Assembly (NCBI RefSeq): GCF_000018405.1
Contig: NC_009943.1
Coordinates: 1,739,001-1,803,000 of the forward strand
DNA length: 64,000 nucleotides
Source of the DNA: Desulfosudis oleivorans Hxd3
GTDB taxonomy: Bacteria > Desulfobacterota > Desulfobacteria > Desulfobacterales > Desulfosudaceae
Reading direction: 5' to 3'
In this document: piece by piece, positions 1 to 6,702 of the stretch
Layout of the letters: every line of letters starts with the position of its first letter
How positions within the stretch are numbered: position 1 is the first letter of the stretch
Position numbers and translations under genes: made by a program
The notes under the pieces: generated by a model
What the model was told of the DNA's origin: nothing
What the model saw: the letters and a program-made list of their open reading frames with translations, nothing else
The model's database searches: none

Positions 1-624
1 GCCCTGGTTGGAGAGTATTTTGACGCCATGCTCAAAGAGCTGGGCGTGGATGTCCGGCTGAATTCCGAAGCAACCGTGGATACCGTGGGGGCCATCAAGC
101 CGGACGTGGTGATTTACGCGGCCGGGGCCGTTCCCGCGGATCCGCCAATAAAAGGAATTGATGGACCCAATGTGATGCACGCCTGGCAGGTGATGGCCGG
201 TGAACCGGTGGCCGGCAACAAGGTGGCCGTGATCGGCGGCGGCGGCACCGGGTGCGACGTGTGCATGCACCTGGCCCATGACGGCAAAGCCGTGACCCAG
301 CTTGAGATGCTCGACAAGATGGGGCATAATATCGGTCCCGGCACCAAGTGGGTGGTGATGAAGACCTTGGGCGAGCTGGGCATTCAGCAGACCAACCGGT
401 TCAAGGTTAAAGAGATCACCGGCAAGGGCGTGGTGGGCGAAGTGGAGGGCGAGGAGCAGCTCATTGAGGCAGACACCGTGGTGGTGGCCATCGGCTCCCG
501 GCCGAATACGGACCTGCTGGAGTCCCTGTCCGGTTACGAGGTGATTCCCATCGGTGACGCCCGCCAGCCCAGAAAGATCGTGTTTGCGGTGCATGAAGGG
601 TACGAAGCTGCGCGGAACGTGTAG
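1..624 (+). CDS. Enoate/2,4-dienoyl-CoA reductase-type flavoenzyme, C-terminal part
   Basis: The frame is open from the first base, so the start lies left of the window and only the last 207 residues are seen. They form the NAD(P)H/FAD-binding half of the NADH:flavin oxidoreductase family (2,4-dienoyl-CoA reductase, 2-enoate reductase, trimethylamine dehydrogenase). Visible are a dinucleotide-binding strand and loop, VAVIGGGGTGCDV, followed by DTVVVAIGSRPNTDLL and the closing IPIGDARQPRKI stretch that contacts the second nucleotide. The TIM barrel with FMN and the 4Fe-4S motif would lie upstream. The product is cytoplasmic and reduces enoyl or dienoyl thioesters or enoates. An enoyl-CoA hydratase-like gene follows after 36 bp, so an acyl-CoA substrate is likely. 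The exact substrate cannot be told from this half. Confidence 0.85.
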   Translation, partial: ALVGEYFDAMLKELGVDVRLNSEATVDTVGAIKPDVVIYAAGAVPADPPIKGIDGPNVMHAWQVMAGEPVAGNKVAVIGGGGTGCDVCMHLAHDGKAVTQLEMLDKMGHNIGPGTKWVVMKTLGELGIQQTNRFKVKEITGKGVVGEVEGEEQLIEADTVVVAIGSRPNTDLLESLSGYEVIPIGDARQPRKIVFAVHEGYEAARNV

Positions 625-660
625 GAAAATTCCGGAGTCCTGACCCTCGAGGGGGGTGTC

Positions 661-1434
661 ATGCGGGTGATAACGGAGAAGCAGGGGCCGGTGACGCTGA
701 TTGTCATCAACCGGCCCGAGGTGTGCAACGCGGTGAACCGGCCCACGGCCGATGCCCTTTCCGCCGCGTTTCAGGCATTTGAGGCGGATGGGGATGCCCG
801 GGTGGCGGTGCTGTCCGGCGCGGGGGGGAATTTTTGCGCCGGCGCCGATCTTAAGGCCGTTGCATCAGTGGGCCGGGATGTCAATCGGATCGAACCCGGG
901 GGCGACGGCCCCATGGGTCCGTCGCGCATGGTCTTTTCAAAACCGGTGATCGCGGCGGTGGCCGGTTATGCCGTGGCCGGTGGGCTTGAGCTGGCATTGA
1001 TGTGCGACCTGCGGGTGGCCGAAAAGAGCGCGGTGTTCGGCGTCTTCTGCCGGCGCTGGGGCGTACCGCTGATTGACGGCGGCACGGTGCGGCTGCCTCG
1101 GCTGATCGGCCTTTCCCGGGCTCTTGACATGATTCTCACCGGCCGGCCGGTGGGGGCCGCCGAAGCCCGCGAGATGGGGCTGGCCAACCGGGTGGTGGCC
1201 GACGGCAGCGCGGTTGCCGAGGCAACCAGGCTGGCGGAACAGATTGCCGCCTTTCCCCAGGCGTGCCTGCGCAGCGACCGGCGGTCTGCCTATGAACAAA
1301 TCAACTTGAGTTTTTCCGATGCCATGAAAAACGAGTTTGCCCACGGGCTGGCCACCATCAAAAGCGGTGAGACCGTGGCCGGGGCAGGGCGCTTTGCCAA
1401 AGGGGCCGGGCGCCATGGGACGTTCAACGCTTAA
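661..1434 (+). CDS. Enoyl-CoA hydratase/isomerase (crotonase) family protein
   Basis: A 257-residue protein, the normal length for a single-domain crotonase. The oxyanion-hole segments are present: FCAGADLKA near residues 58-66 and AGYAVAGGLELALMCDL near 101-117. The first catalytic glutamate of the family is there (E110, in GGLEL). The second is not: the usual FGQPE is FGVFC, which puts a cysteine (C130) at that place. A standard syn-hydration of enoyl-CoA is therefore uncertain, and isomerase, hydrolase or non-classical activity is possible. It acts on CoA thioesters in the cytoplasm. The gene sits 36 bp behind a dienoyl/enoate reductase-type gene and 14 bp ahead of a small membrane protein, apparently one transcript. 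The ATG at 661 follows GAGGGGGGTGTC. Confidence 0.88.
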   Translation: MRVITEKQGPVTLIVINRPEVCNAVNRPTADALSAAFQAFEADGDARVAVLSGAGGNFCAGADLKAVASVGRDVNRIEPGGDGPMGPSRMVFSKPVIAAVAGYAVAGGLELALMCDLRVAEKSAVFGVFCRRWGVPLIDGGTVRLPRLIGLSRALDMILTGRPVGAAEAREMGLANRVVADGSAVAEATRLAEQIAAFPQACLRSDRRSAYEQINLSFSDAMKNEFAHGLATIKSGETVAGAGRFAKGAGRHGTFNA

Positions 1435-1448
1435 CCGAGGAGGCAGTC

Positions 1449-1646
1449 ATGCAGGTAAACGAAGGAACCATCGACAGGATCGTTCGGGCCATACTGGGCA
1501 TTCTTATCATTGCGCTGTTTCTGACGGGCCGGCTGCCCGGATACTGGGCACTGCTGCTGATCTTCAGCGGCACCTTCCTGATGACCGCGGTGACGGGATA
1601 TTGCCCGCTTTACGCACCGCTGGGCATCAGTACGGTCAAAAAGTAG
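1449..1646 (+). CDS. Small DUF2892 (YgaP-like) membrane protein
   Basis: A 65-residue protein matching the DUF2892/YgaP transmembrane domain: an N-terminal NEGTIDRIVRAILG stretch, one hydrophobic hairpin (about residues 12-28 and 31-48) and a conserved GYCPLYAPLGI ending that carries the family cysteine. In other bacteria this domain occurs alone or fused to rhodanese sulfurtransferases and is linked to sulfur handling in the inner membrane; that role is family knowledge, and no rhodanese is adjacent here. The start follows AACCGAGGAGGCAGTC, a strong ribosome-binding site. It is the last plus-strand gene before a convergent minus-strand pair, with a hairpin between them. Confidence 0.85.
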   Translation: MQVNEGTIDRIVRAILGILIIALFLTGRLPGYWALLLIFSGTFLMTAVTGYCPLYAPLGISTVKK

Positions 1647-1658
1647 CACCAACTGATG

Positions 1659-1684
1659 GAGGGGCATGGTCCAACATGCCCCTC
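1659..1684. terminator. Bidirectional hairpin between convergent genes
   Basis: A perfect 10-bp inverted repeat, GAGGGGCATG and CATGCCCCTC, with a six-base loop. It lies just after the stop of the plus-strand DUF2892 gene and before the stop of the convergent thioesterase gene. No clear T-run follows on either strand, so it could act as a weak shared terminator or only as an mRNA 3' end structure. Confidence 0.55.
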
Positions 1685-1710
1685 ATGTGATTTCGACTAA
1701 TATCATCCGG

Positions 1711-2223
1711 TCATATTTCACACTGCCCGGCATTGGTCTGGCACGCCTTTTCCCGTGTCTTTTCCGCCAGCCGCACCTCGCGCCGCCGCAGGGCCTCACG
1801 GTTGCGCCGTTTCTCGTCGTCGGTTTCCAGGACCAGTGAGGGGAGAGGCTCTGTGACCGGTTTAAAATCGGGCCCCAGGGCCACAAAGGTCAGGTAGGCG
1901 GAAGCCGTGTGCGTGACCTTTCCGGTGAGAACATCTTCGCACTCCACCCGCACCCCCACCTCCATGGAGCTTTTGCCCACCAGGTTGAGGCCGGCCTTGA
2001 CCACCAGCAGGTTGCCGATAAAAACGGGATTGTGAAAATCAAGCCGGTCAATGGACGCGGTGACGCACACGGTCTGGGAATGGCGCACCGCCACAACGCC
2101 GGCGGCATTGTCGATCAATTTCATCACCACCCCGCCATGGACCAGGCCGGCGGGGTTGGCGTCGGCGGGCTCCATCACGCTGGCCATGGTGCAGTGGGTC
2201 TGGCGGACGGTTTTTCCGTTCAT
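1711..2223 (-). CDS. Acyl-CoA thioesterase, hotdog fold (YciA/BFIT type)
   Basis: A 170-residue single hotdog-domain protein. The stretch MEPADANPAGLVHGGVVMKL followed by IDNAAGVVA is the family core: the NPAG loop and the helix with the catalytic aspartate in LIDNAA. A second family stretch is SMEVGVRVECEDVLTGK followed by TASAYLTFVAL. It should hydrolyse acyl-CoA to free acid and CoA in the cytoplasm. The C-terminal 40 residues are charged and repetitive in E, R and K (EKRRNREALRRREVRLAEKTRE), typical of this subfamily. The ATG at 2223 is chosen because AAGGACACCCGC precedes it and the homologous region begins there; a longer frame exists upstream but overlaps the neighbour. The next gene upstream on the same strand is a kinase-like phosphotransferase. 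Confidence 0.87.
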   Translation of the reverse strand: MNGKTVRQTHCTMASVMEPADANPAGLVHGGVVMKLIDNAAGVVAVRHSQTVCVTASIDRLDFHNPVFIGNLLVVKAGLNLVGKSSMEVGVRVECEDVLTGKVTHTASAYLTFVALGPDFKPVTEPLPSLVLETDDEKRRNREALRRREVRLAEKTREKACQTNAGQCEI

Positions 2224-2257
2224 GCGGGTGTCCTTTGCTGTGTTGTTGCGCCCGGGT

Positions 2258-3322
2258 CTATTTTGAGTTCTGTATGACGCGCAGGGCGTCCCGCTCCAGG
2301 ATCTGGACCGCGGAGATGAGCAGGCCGAACACCTCGTTTTTCGTCTGGCCGTGGTAGAATCGGTAATAGATCTGCTGGGCGATGACGGCCAGGCGGAACA
2401 GGCCGAAGCAGTAGTAGTAATCAAACCCGCTCATGTCCCTGCCGGAAAGCTGCCGGTAATAGTCCACGATCTCTTTTCGGGTCAGTGCCCCGGGATGGTC
2501 GGTGGGCATCATCCGCCGCAGCTGGTCCTCTTCGGGATCATCGGCCTGGACCCAGTAGGCCATGGAGTTGCCCAGGTCCATGCGGGGGTCGCCGATGGTG
2601 GCCATTTCCCAATCCAGGACCCCGATGATTTTGCTGGGATCGTTTCTGTCCAGCACCACGTTGTCCAGTTTGAAGTCATTGTGTATCAGGGCCGGTGTTT
2701 TGTCGTCCGGCGGCATGTGGTCCGTCAGCCATGCCATGACCGTTTCAAAATCCGGCGCATCCGGGGTCCGGGCGTCCCGGTACCGGCCGCACCAGCCCGT
2801 GACCTGCCGCTGGACGTATCCTTGAGGCTTGCCGAAGTTTTCCAGGCCGATGGCCGTGTAGTCAAGGGCGTGCAGCTCGTGATGCACCTCCACCAGCCGA
2901 CGGCACAGGGTGTTGAACTGTTCAGGGGCCATGGTCAGCCCTTCGGGCAGCTCTTTTCGCAGGATGATACCGTCGATCCGTTCCATCACGTAAAAGGGGC
3001 ATCCCATGACCGACGGGTCCTCGGTATAGACCAGGGGTTCGGGGCAGTAGGGAAAGTGGGGCCGCAGGGCCTTTAGAATGGCATACTCCCGTCCCATGTC
3101 ATGGGCCGACTTTGCCTTTTTCCCGAACGGGGGCCGCCGCAGAATATAGTCCCGTCCGGCCATGCGGACCAGGTAGGTGAGGTTGGAAAAACCGCCCTGA
3201 AACTGCCGGACCTCCATCTCCCGGCCGGTTTCAAAGCCCTGATCCTTCAGAAAGTCCATCAGTTTCCGGGTGTCGATCTCTTCTCCTGTCCGAACCCGGG
3301 TGGGCGCGTCGCCAGTTGTCAT
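2258..3322 (-). CDS. Phosphotransferase family protein (APH/ACAD10-11 kinase-like)
   Basis: A 354-residue protein of the aminoglycoside phosphotransferase/choline kinase superfamily. The nucleotide-binding lobe has FQGGFSNLTYLVRMAGRDYILRR. The catalytic loop has LIHNDFKLDNVVLD (HND in place of the commoner HGD), and the metal-binding segment is GVLDWEMATIGDPRMDL. This subfamily resembles the kinase domain of human ACAD10/11, which phosphorylates 4-hydroxyacyl-CoA; bacterial members commonly sit beside acyl-CoA dehydrogenase or thioesterase genes, as here. A role in hydroxy-fatty-acid degradation is inferred. The start at 3322 follows AAGGATCAGTC; a longer frame adds 30 residues with no family similarity. 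It probably forms an operon with the thioesterase, 34 bp downstream. Confidence 0.85.
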   Translation of the reverse strand: MTTGDAPTRVRTGEEIDTRKLMDFLKDQGFETGREMEVRQFQGGFSNLTYLVRMAGRDYILRRPPFGKKAKSAHDMGREYAILKALRPHFPYCPEPLVYTEDPSVMGCPFYVMERIDGIILRKELPEGLTMAPEQFNTLCRRLVEVHHELHALDYTAIGLENFGKPQGYVQRQVTGWCGRYRDARTPDAPDFETVMAWLTDHMPPDDKTPALIHNDFKLDNVVLDRNDPSKIIGVLDWEMATIGDPRMDLGNSMAYWVQADDPEEDQLRRMMPTDHPGALTRKEIVDYYRQLSGRDMSGFDYYYCFGLFRLAVIAQQIYYRFYHGQTKNEVFGLLISAVQILERDALRVIQNSK

Positions 3323-3628
3323 GACTGATCCTTTTTGCCTGAATGGATGTTTTGTTGCCGGCCATGGCTGATGCCCGGCGGTTTTTTTGTTTTTACGCTT
3401 ATATAACTCCATCCCCCCGGTTTTGCAATCCTCTTAGCCCGGATATTTCACGCGTTGATTTGGCCGCAGATGCAAGGCGCAGGACGCGAATCGGCCAGGG
3501 GCCGGCGGTCTGTCCCCGCAGGTTGCAATGGCCTTGCTTTTTTTTCTGATTAAGGGCAAAAAGAAGGCTGTTTTGTGCATGGGCGAAAAGAGTGCGCATT
3601 ATTTCAACCGGAAAACAAGGAGACACCG
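3323..3628. other. Divergent intergenic region with one REP-like unit
   Basis: These 306 bp separate a minus-strand kinase-like gene from the plus-strand isomerase gene. They hold one unit of a dispersed repeat (3437-3465) and an imperfect GC hairpin followed by seven T (about 3356-3388, GCCGGCCA against TGCCCGGC) whose role is unclear because neither flanking gene ends here. I see no convincing small gene or RNA. Confidence 0.6.
3437..3465 (+). repeat. REP-like unit, copy 1 (GCCCGGATATTTCAC family)
   Basis: A unit starting GCCCGGATATTTCACG and ending GTTGATTTGGCC. Two further copies in reverse orientation lie at 24589-24616 and 24625-24652, with about 26 of 28 positions matching the first of these. 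A truncated trace lies near 25552. All copies are intergenic. Confidence 0.8.
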
Positions 3629-4129
3629 ATGAACGTCAGACTGGATACCAGCATGGGAGAGATCGAACTGGAGCTTTTTGAGGATAAGGCGCCGAAAACC
3701 ACGGCCAACTTTGTTTCATATGTCAGGTCAGGGCATTATGATGGAACCATTTTTCACCGGGTTATCGACGGATTCATGATTCAGGGCGGCGGTATGGATG
3801 TGGACATGAAGGAAAAGCCCACCGGCCCGCCCATTGAAAACGAGGCGGACAATGGATTGAAAAATGACGCCTATGCCGTGGCCATGGCCCGCACACCGGA
3901 TCCGAACAGTGCCACGGCCCAGTTTTTTATCAATGTGAAGAAAAATGATTTTCTCAACCACACCGCCAAAAATCCCCAGGGGTGGGGATACGCGGTCTTT
4001 GGCAAGGTGGTCAAGGGCCATGGTGTGGTCAACAAGATCAAGGGCGTGGCCACCGGCAGAAAGGGCATGCATGATGACGTGCCCCAGACCCCGGTGGTGA
4101 TCAACAAGGCCGAGGTGATTGAAGCGTAG
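3629..4129 (+). CDS. Cyclophilin-type peptidyl-prolyl cis-trans isomerase
   Basis: A 166-residue cytoplasmic cyclophilin, the length of E. coli PpiB. It catalyses cis-trans isomerisation of Xaa-Pro bonds. The catalytic segment FHRVIDGFMIQGG (the FHR arginine plus FMIQGG) and the MARTPDPNSATAQFFIN stretch are intact. There is no signal peptide. The ATG at 3629 follows ACAAGGAGACACCG; an upstream frame extension has no family similarity. The gene stands alone and is followed by a strong intrinsic terminator. Confidence 0.93.
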   Translation: MNVRLDTSMGEIELELFEDKAPKTTANFVSYVRSGHYDGTIFHRVIDGFMIQGGGMDVDMKEKPTGPPIENEADNGLKNDAYAVAMARTPDPNSATAQFFINVKKNDFLNHTAKNPQGWGYAVFGKVVKGHGVVNKIKGVATGRKGMHDDVPQTPVVINKAEVIEA

Positions 4130-4169
4130 CGCTGTTTATTCAATCCCCGACTGAAGGGGTGCTTGTCTG

Positions 4170-4210
4170 CCGGCACCAGGATAGTCTCGAATCCTGGTGC
4201 CGGTTTTTTT
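4170..4210 (+). terminator. Intrinsic terminator after the cyclophilin gene
   Basis: A perfect 13-bp stem (CCGGCACCAGGAT paired with ATCCTGGTGCCGG), an eight-base loop and then seven T. It lies 40 bp after the stop codon. Confidence 0.93.
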
Positions 4211-4382
4211 GATCCATAATGTTGGCCCACCTTTTCCCACGATTGTTCCTTTTTCCGATTTTTAAAATGAAACACACCTGTTCTGCCGTCCTTATTCGGG
4301 GCACTTTTCTACTCGTCAGTTCTACCGAAATTCCGGATTGCACAAGGCCGTTCCGAAAAAGAGAGGGATCATAAAATTTTTA

Positions 4383-4411
4383 TTGTTTTTTAAAACAAGC
4401 TGTTGTATATT
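4383..4411 (+). promoter_or_regulatory. Candidate sigma-70 promoter with overlapping inverted repeat
   Basis: TTGTTT (4383-4388), a 17-bp spacer and TATATT (4406-4411) resemble -35 and -10 boxes upstream of cooS. The -35 box is weak (three of six). TGTTTT and AAAACA (4384-4397) form a small inverted repeat over the -35, a possible operator. A similar string, TATTGTTTTAAAA, recurs near 4504, closer to the gene. Confidence 0.35.
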
Positions 4412-4485
4412 AATCAAACCATTTTGGGAGGAAACTCATTCGAATGCGGCGTTCAGAACCGATAACCCCACAATGTGGTATATTT

Positions 4486-4501
4486 TGGCACGCTTTTTGG
4501 A
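4486..4501 (+). promoter_or_regulatory. Candidate sigma-54-like promoter of cooS
   Basis: TGGCACGCTTTTTGGA matches the sigma-54 -24 element (TGGCACG) fully. It resembles the -12 element with correct spacing except that the usual GC is GG. It ends 45 bp before the cooS start. The changed -12 pair lowers confidence. Confidence 0.35.
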
Positions 4502-4546
4502 TGTATTGTTTTAAAAGTTAACAACTCATCCACGAAGGAGGAAGAT

Positions 4547-6517
4547 ATGGCGAAAATCGATACCAGTGAAATAAAAAAACTTGATACCCGAAGCGTAACC
4601 ATATGCGAAGCCACACGTCAGATGCTGGACAAGGCCCAGCGGGACGGCGTTGAGACCGCCTTTGACCGTGCCGCTTCCATGAAACCATGTCCCATCGGGG
4701 CGGATTCAGCCTGCTGCAAGCACTGCTCCATGGGTCCCTGCAGGCTCAATTCAAAGGACCCGTACGGGAAAGTGGGGGTGTGCGGTGCCGACATTGATAC
4801 AATCATGTCCCGTAATTTCGCGAGAATGGTGGCTTCGGGTGCGGCGGCCCACACAGATCATGGTATGTCAATGCTGGACCTGTTCCGGGAGGTGGTAAAC
4901 GGCCATATTAAGGAGTATGGCATCAAGGATGTCAAGAAACTGATGGAAGTGGCTCAGTCTGTGGGTATTGAAACCGATAGCAGGGAAGTTTCTGATATCG
5001 CAATGGATTTATATAATGAACTGGAAAAAACCTATACCCAGATAGAAGGAGAGATACCTTTTGCCAAACGGGTACCGCCTAAAACCCTTGAAACATGGCG
5101 AAAACAGGGTATTGTTCCCCGGGGCGCCATGCGGGAGATCATGGAACTGATGCACCGGACCCACATGGGGGTGGATCAGCAGTATGAGAACATCACCCGC
5201 CAGATCAGCCGCACCGCCCTGGCAGACGGGTGGGGTGGATCCCTGGTGGCTACCGAGATTTCAGACATTCTCTTTGGCACACCTTCGCCGGTTCAGGTGG
5301 AAGTGAACATGGGGGTGCTAAAAGAAAATATGGTCAACATCATTGTTCATGGCCATGAGCCCAACCTGTTTGAGTCCATGCTGGTGTCGGTCAACGCGCC
5401 GGTGCTGGTGGAGGCGGCCAAGGCAGCCGGCGCCGACGGTATCAATCTGGTGGGTATGTGCTGTTCCGGCGCCGAGATGCTGGTGCGACACGGCATTCCC
5501 CATGCCGGCAACTTCATGTCCACCGAAGCGGTGCTGGTGACCGGCGCCGTGGATGCCATGTGCGTGGATGTGCAGTGCATCAAGCAGGGGCTTGCCAAGG
5601 TGGCGGACTGCTATAATACGCCGCTGTTTACCACCAATACAAGGTGCCACATAGAGGGCGCGGTTCATATTGATTTTAATGAACATAAACCCCTTGACTG
5701 TACGGATGAAATCGTTATCAAGGCCATTTCGCGGTTTAAAAACAGGACCGCCGCCATTGAAATTCCACAGATCATCAACAAGGGAGTGCACGGATTTTCT
5801 TACGAATATATCAATTACATGCTGGGCGGAAGCTTCCGGTCCGGATTTACCCCCTTGAATGAAAACATAATTAATGGTAGAATACGAGGCGTAGCCGGGG
5901 TCGTGGGATGCACCAATCCAAGAGTCAGGCAGGACTGGGTCCATGTGGAGCTGGTCAAGGAGCTGATCAAAAATGACGTGCTGGTGCTTCAGACCGGATG
6001 TTCCCAGATTGCGCTGGCCAAGGCGGGCCTGACAACGCCTGAAGCAGCGGTCCTTGCCGGACCGGGGTTGCAGGAAGTGTGCGAGGCCGTAGGCATGCCG
6101 CCGGTGCTGGGCCTGGGCTCCTGCGTGGACAACAGCCGCATTTTGATTGCCGCGGCTGAAATGGTGAAAACCGGCGGCCTTGGAGAGTCCATTGCCGATC
6201 TTCCGGCGGCAGGCGCCGCGCCGGAGTGGATGAGCGAAAAAGCCATCTCCATCGGTCATTATTTTGTGGCATCCGGCGTCTATACAGTATTTGGTGTGAC
6301 GTTTCCCGTTGTAGACGGAACCCGGTTCCAGAAGCTGCTCTTTGAGGAACTTGAAGAAAAGGGAATGGGAAAATGGGGGTTTGCCGTTGACCCCTATGAA
6401 ATGGCGCGCATGATGATCGCCCATATTGACAAAAAGCGCCAGCAGCTTGGCATCGACAAAACCCGGGAACGGATCCTTGTGGACATGGCGGATCGCCGGG
6501 CAATTGAAACGGCCTAA
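4547..6517 (+). CDS. cooS: Anaerobic CO dehydrogenase catalytic subunit (Ni-Fe-S)
   Basis: A 656-residue CooS-type enzyme that oxidises CO to CO2, or the reverse, on a Ni-Fe-S C-cluster. The D-cluster cysteines C48 and C56 and the B-cluster C57, C60, C65 and C79 have the same spacing as in Rhodospirillum rubrum CooS. C-cluster ligands are visible as H270 (in VHGHEPN), C305/C306 (GMCCSGAE), C344 (VDVQCIK), C455 (VGCTNP), C485 (QTGCSQ) and C526 (GSCVDNS). No acetyl-CoA synthase, ferredoxin or hydrogenase gene adjoins it, so it is probably a stand-alone CO dehydrogenase feeding electrons to a ferredoxin encoded elsewhere. A CooC-type ATPase lies about 31 kb away in this window. The start follows GAAGGAGGAAGAT; an upstream frame extension has no family match. 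An intrinsic terminator follows. Confidence 0.95.
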   Translation: MAKIDTSEIKKLDTRSVTICEATRQMLDKAQRDGVETAFDRAASMKPCPIGADSACCKHCSMGPCRLNSKDPYGKVGVCGADIDTIMSRNFARMVASGAAAHTDHGMSMLDLFREVVNGHIKEYGIKDVKKLMEVAQSVGIETDSREVSDIAMDLYNELEKTYTQIEGEIPFAKRVPPKTLETWRKQGIVPRGAMREIMELMHRTHMGVDQQYENITRQISRTALADGWGGSLVATEISDILFGTPSPVQVEVNMGVLKENMVNIIVHGHEPNLFESMLVSVNAPVLVEAAKAAGADGINLVGMCCSGAEMLVRHGIPHAGNFMSTEAVLVTGAVDAMCVDVQCIKQGLAKVADCYNTPLFTTNTRCHIEGAVHIDFNEHKPLDCTDEIVIKAISRFKNRTAAIEIPQIINKGVHGFSYEYINYMLGGSFRSGFTPLNENIINGRIRGVAGVVGCTNPRVRQDWVHVELVKELIKNDVLVLQTGCSQIALAKAGLTTPEAAVLAGPGLQEVCEAVGMPPVLGLGSCVDNSRILIAAAEMVKTGGLGESIADLPAAGAAPEWMSEKAISIGHYFVASGVYTVFGVTFPVVDGTRFQKLLFEELEEKGMGKWGFAVDPYEMARMMIAHIDKKRQQLGIDKTRERILVDMADRRAIETA

Positions 6518-6589
6518 CGATGTGAGTCGCAGATTCCATGCTCCGGACTCCCCTCCTCCCCCTCCTAACCGGACGGGAATCTGTAACTC

Positions 6590-6621
6590 GGGGCGGGCTT
6601 TCGAGCCCGCCCCATTTTTTT
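6590..6621 (+). terminator. Intrinsic terminator after cooS
   Basis: A 10-bp perfect GC stem (GGGGCGGGCT with AGCCCGCCCC), a TTCG tetraloop and then A plus seven T. It lies 73 bp after the cooS stop. Confidence 0.94.
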
Positions 6622-6702
6622 ATACAAATCCCCGTGCCTCCGCAGTCGGTCTGTGTTAGAATCATTTTTTATTCAACCCATCGAATTTATTGAATGTAGA
6701 TA

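Noticed and set aside
2351-3076. 241-codon plus-strand frame
   Set aside because: It is antisense to the phosphotransferase gene that carries the HND and DWE motifs.
3356-3388. Intrinsic terminator (GC hairpin plus T-run)
   Set aside because: The stem has a mismatch and it lies between divergent genes where no transcript is expected to end.
5318-6424. 368-codon minus-strand open frame
   Set aside because: It is antisense to cooS, whose metal ligands are all in the plus-strand frame.
4547-6517. Acetyl-CoA synthase-linked CO dehydrogenase (acsA)
   Set aside because: No acsB, acsC, acsD or acsE gene adjoins it, so the neutral name cooS is used.
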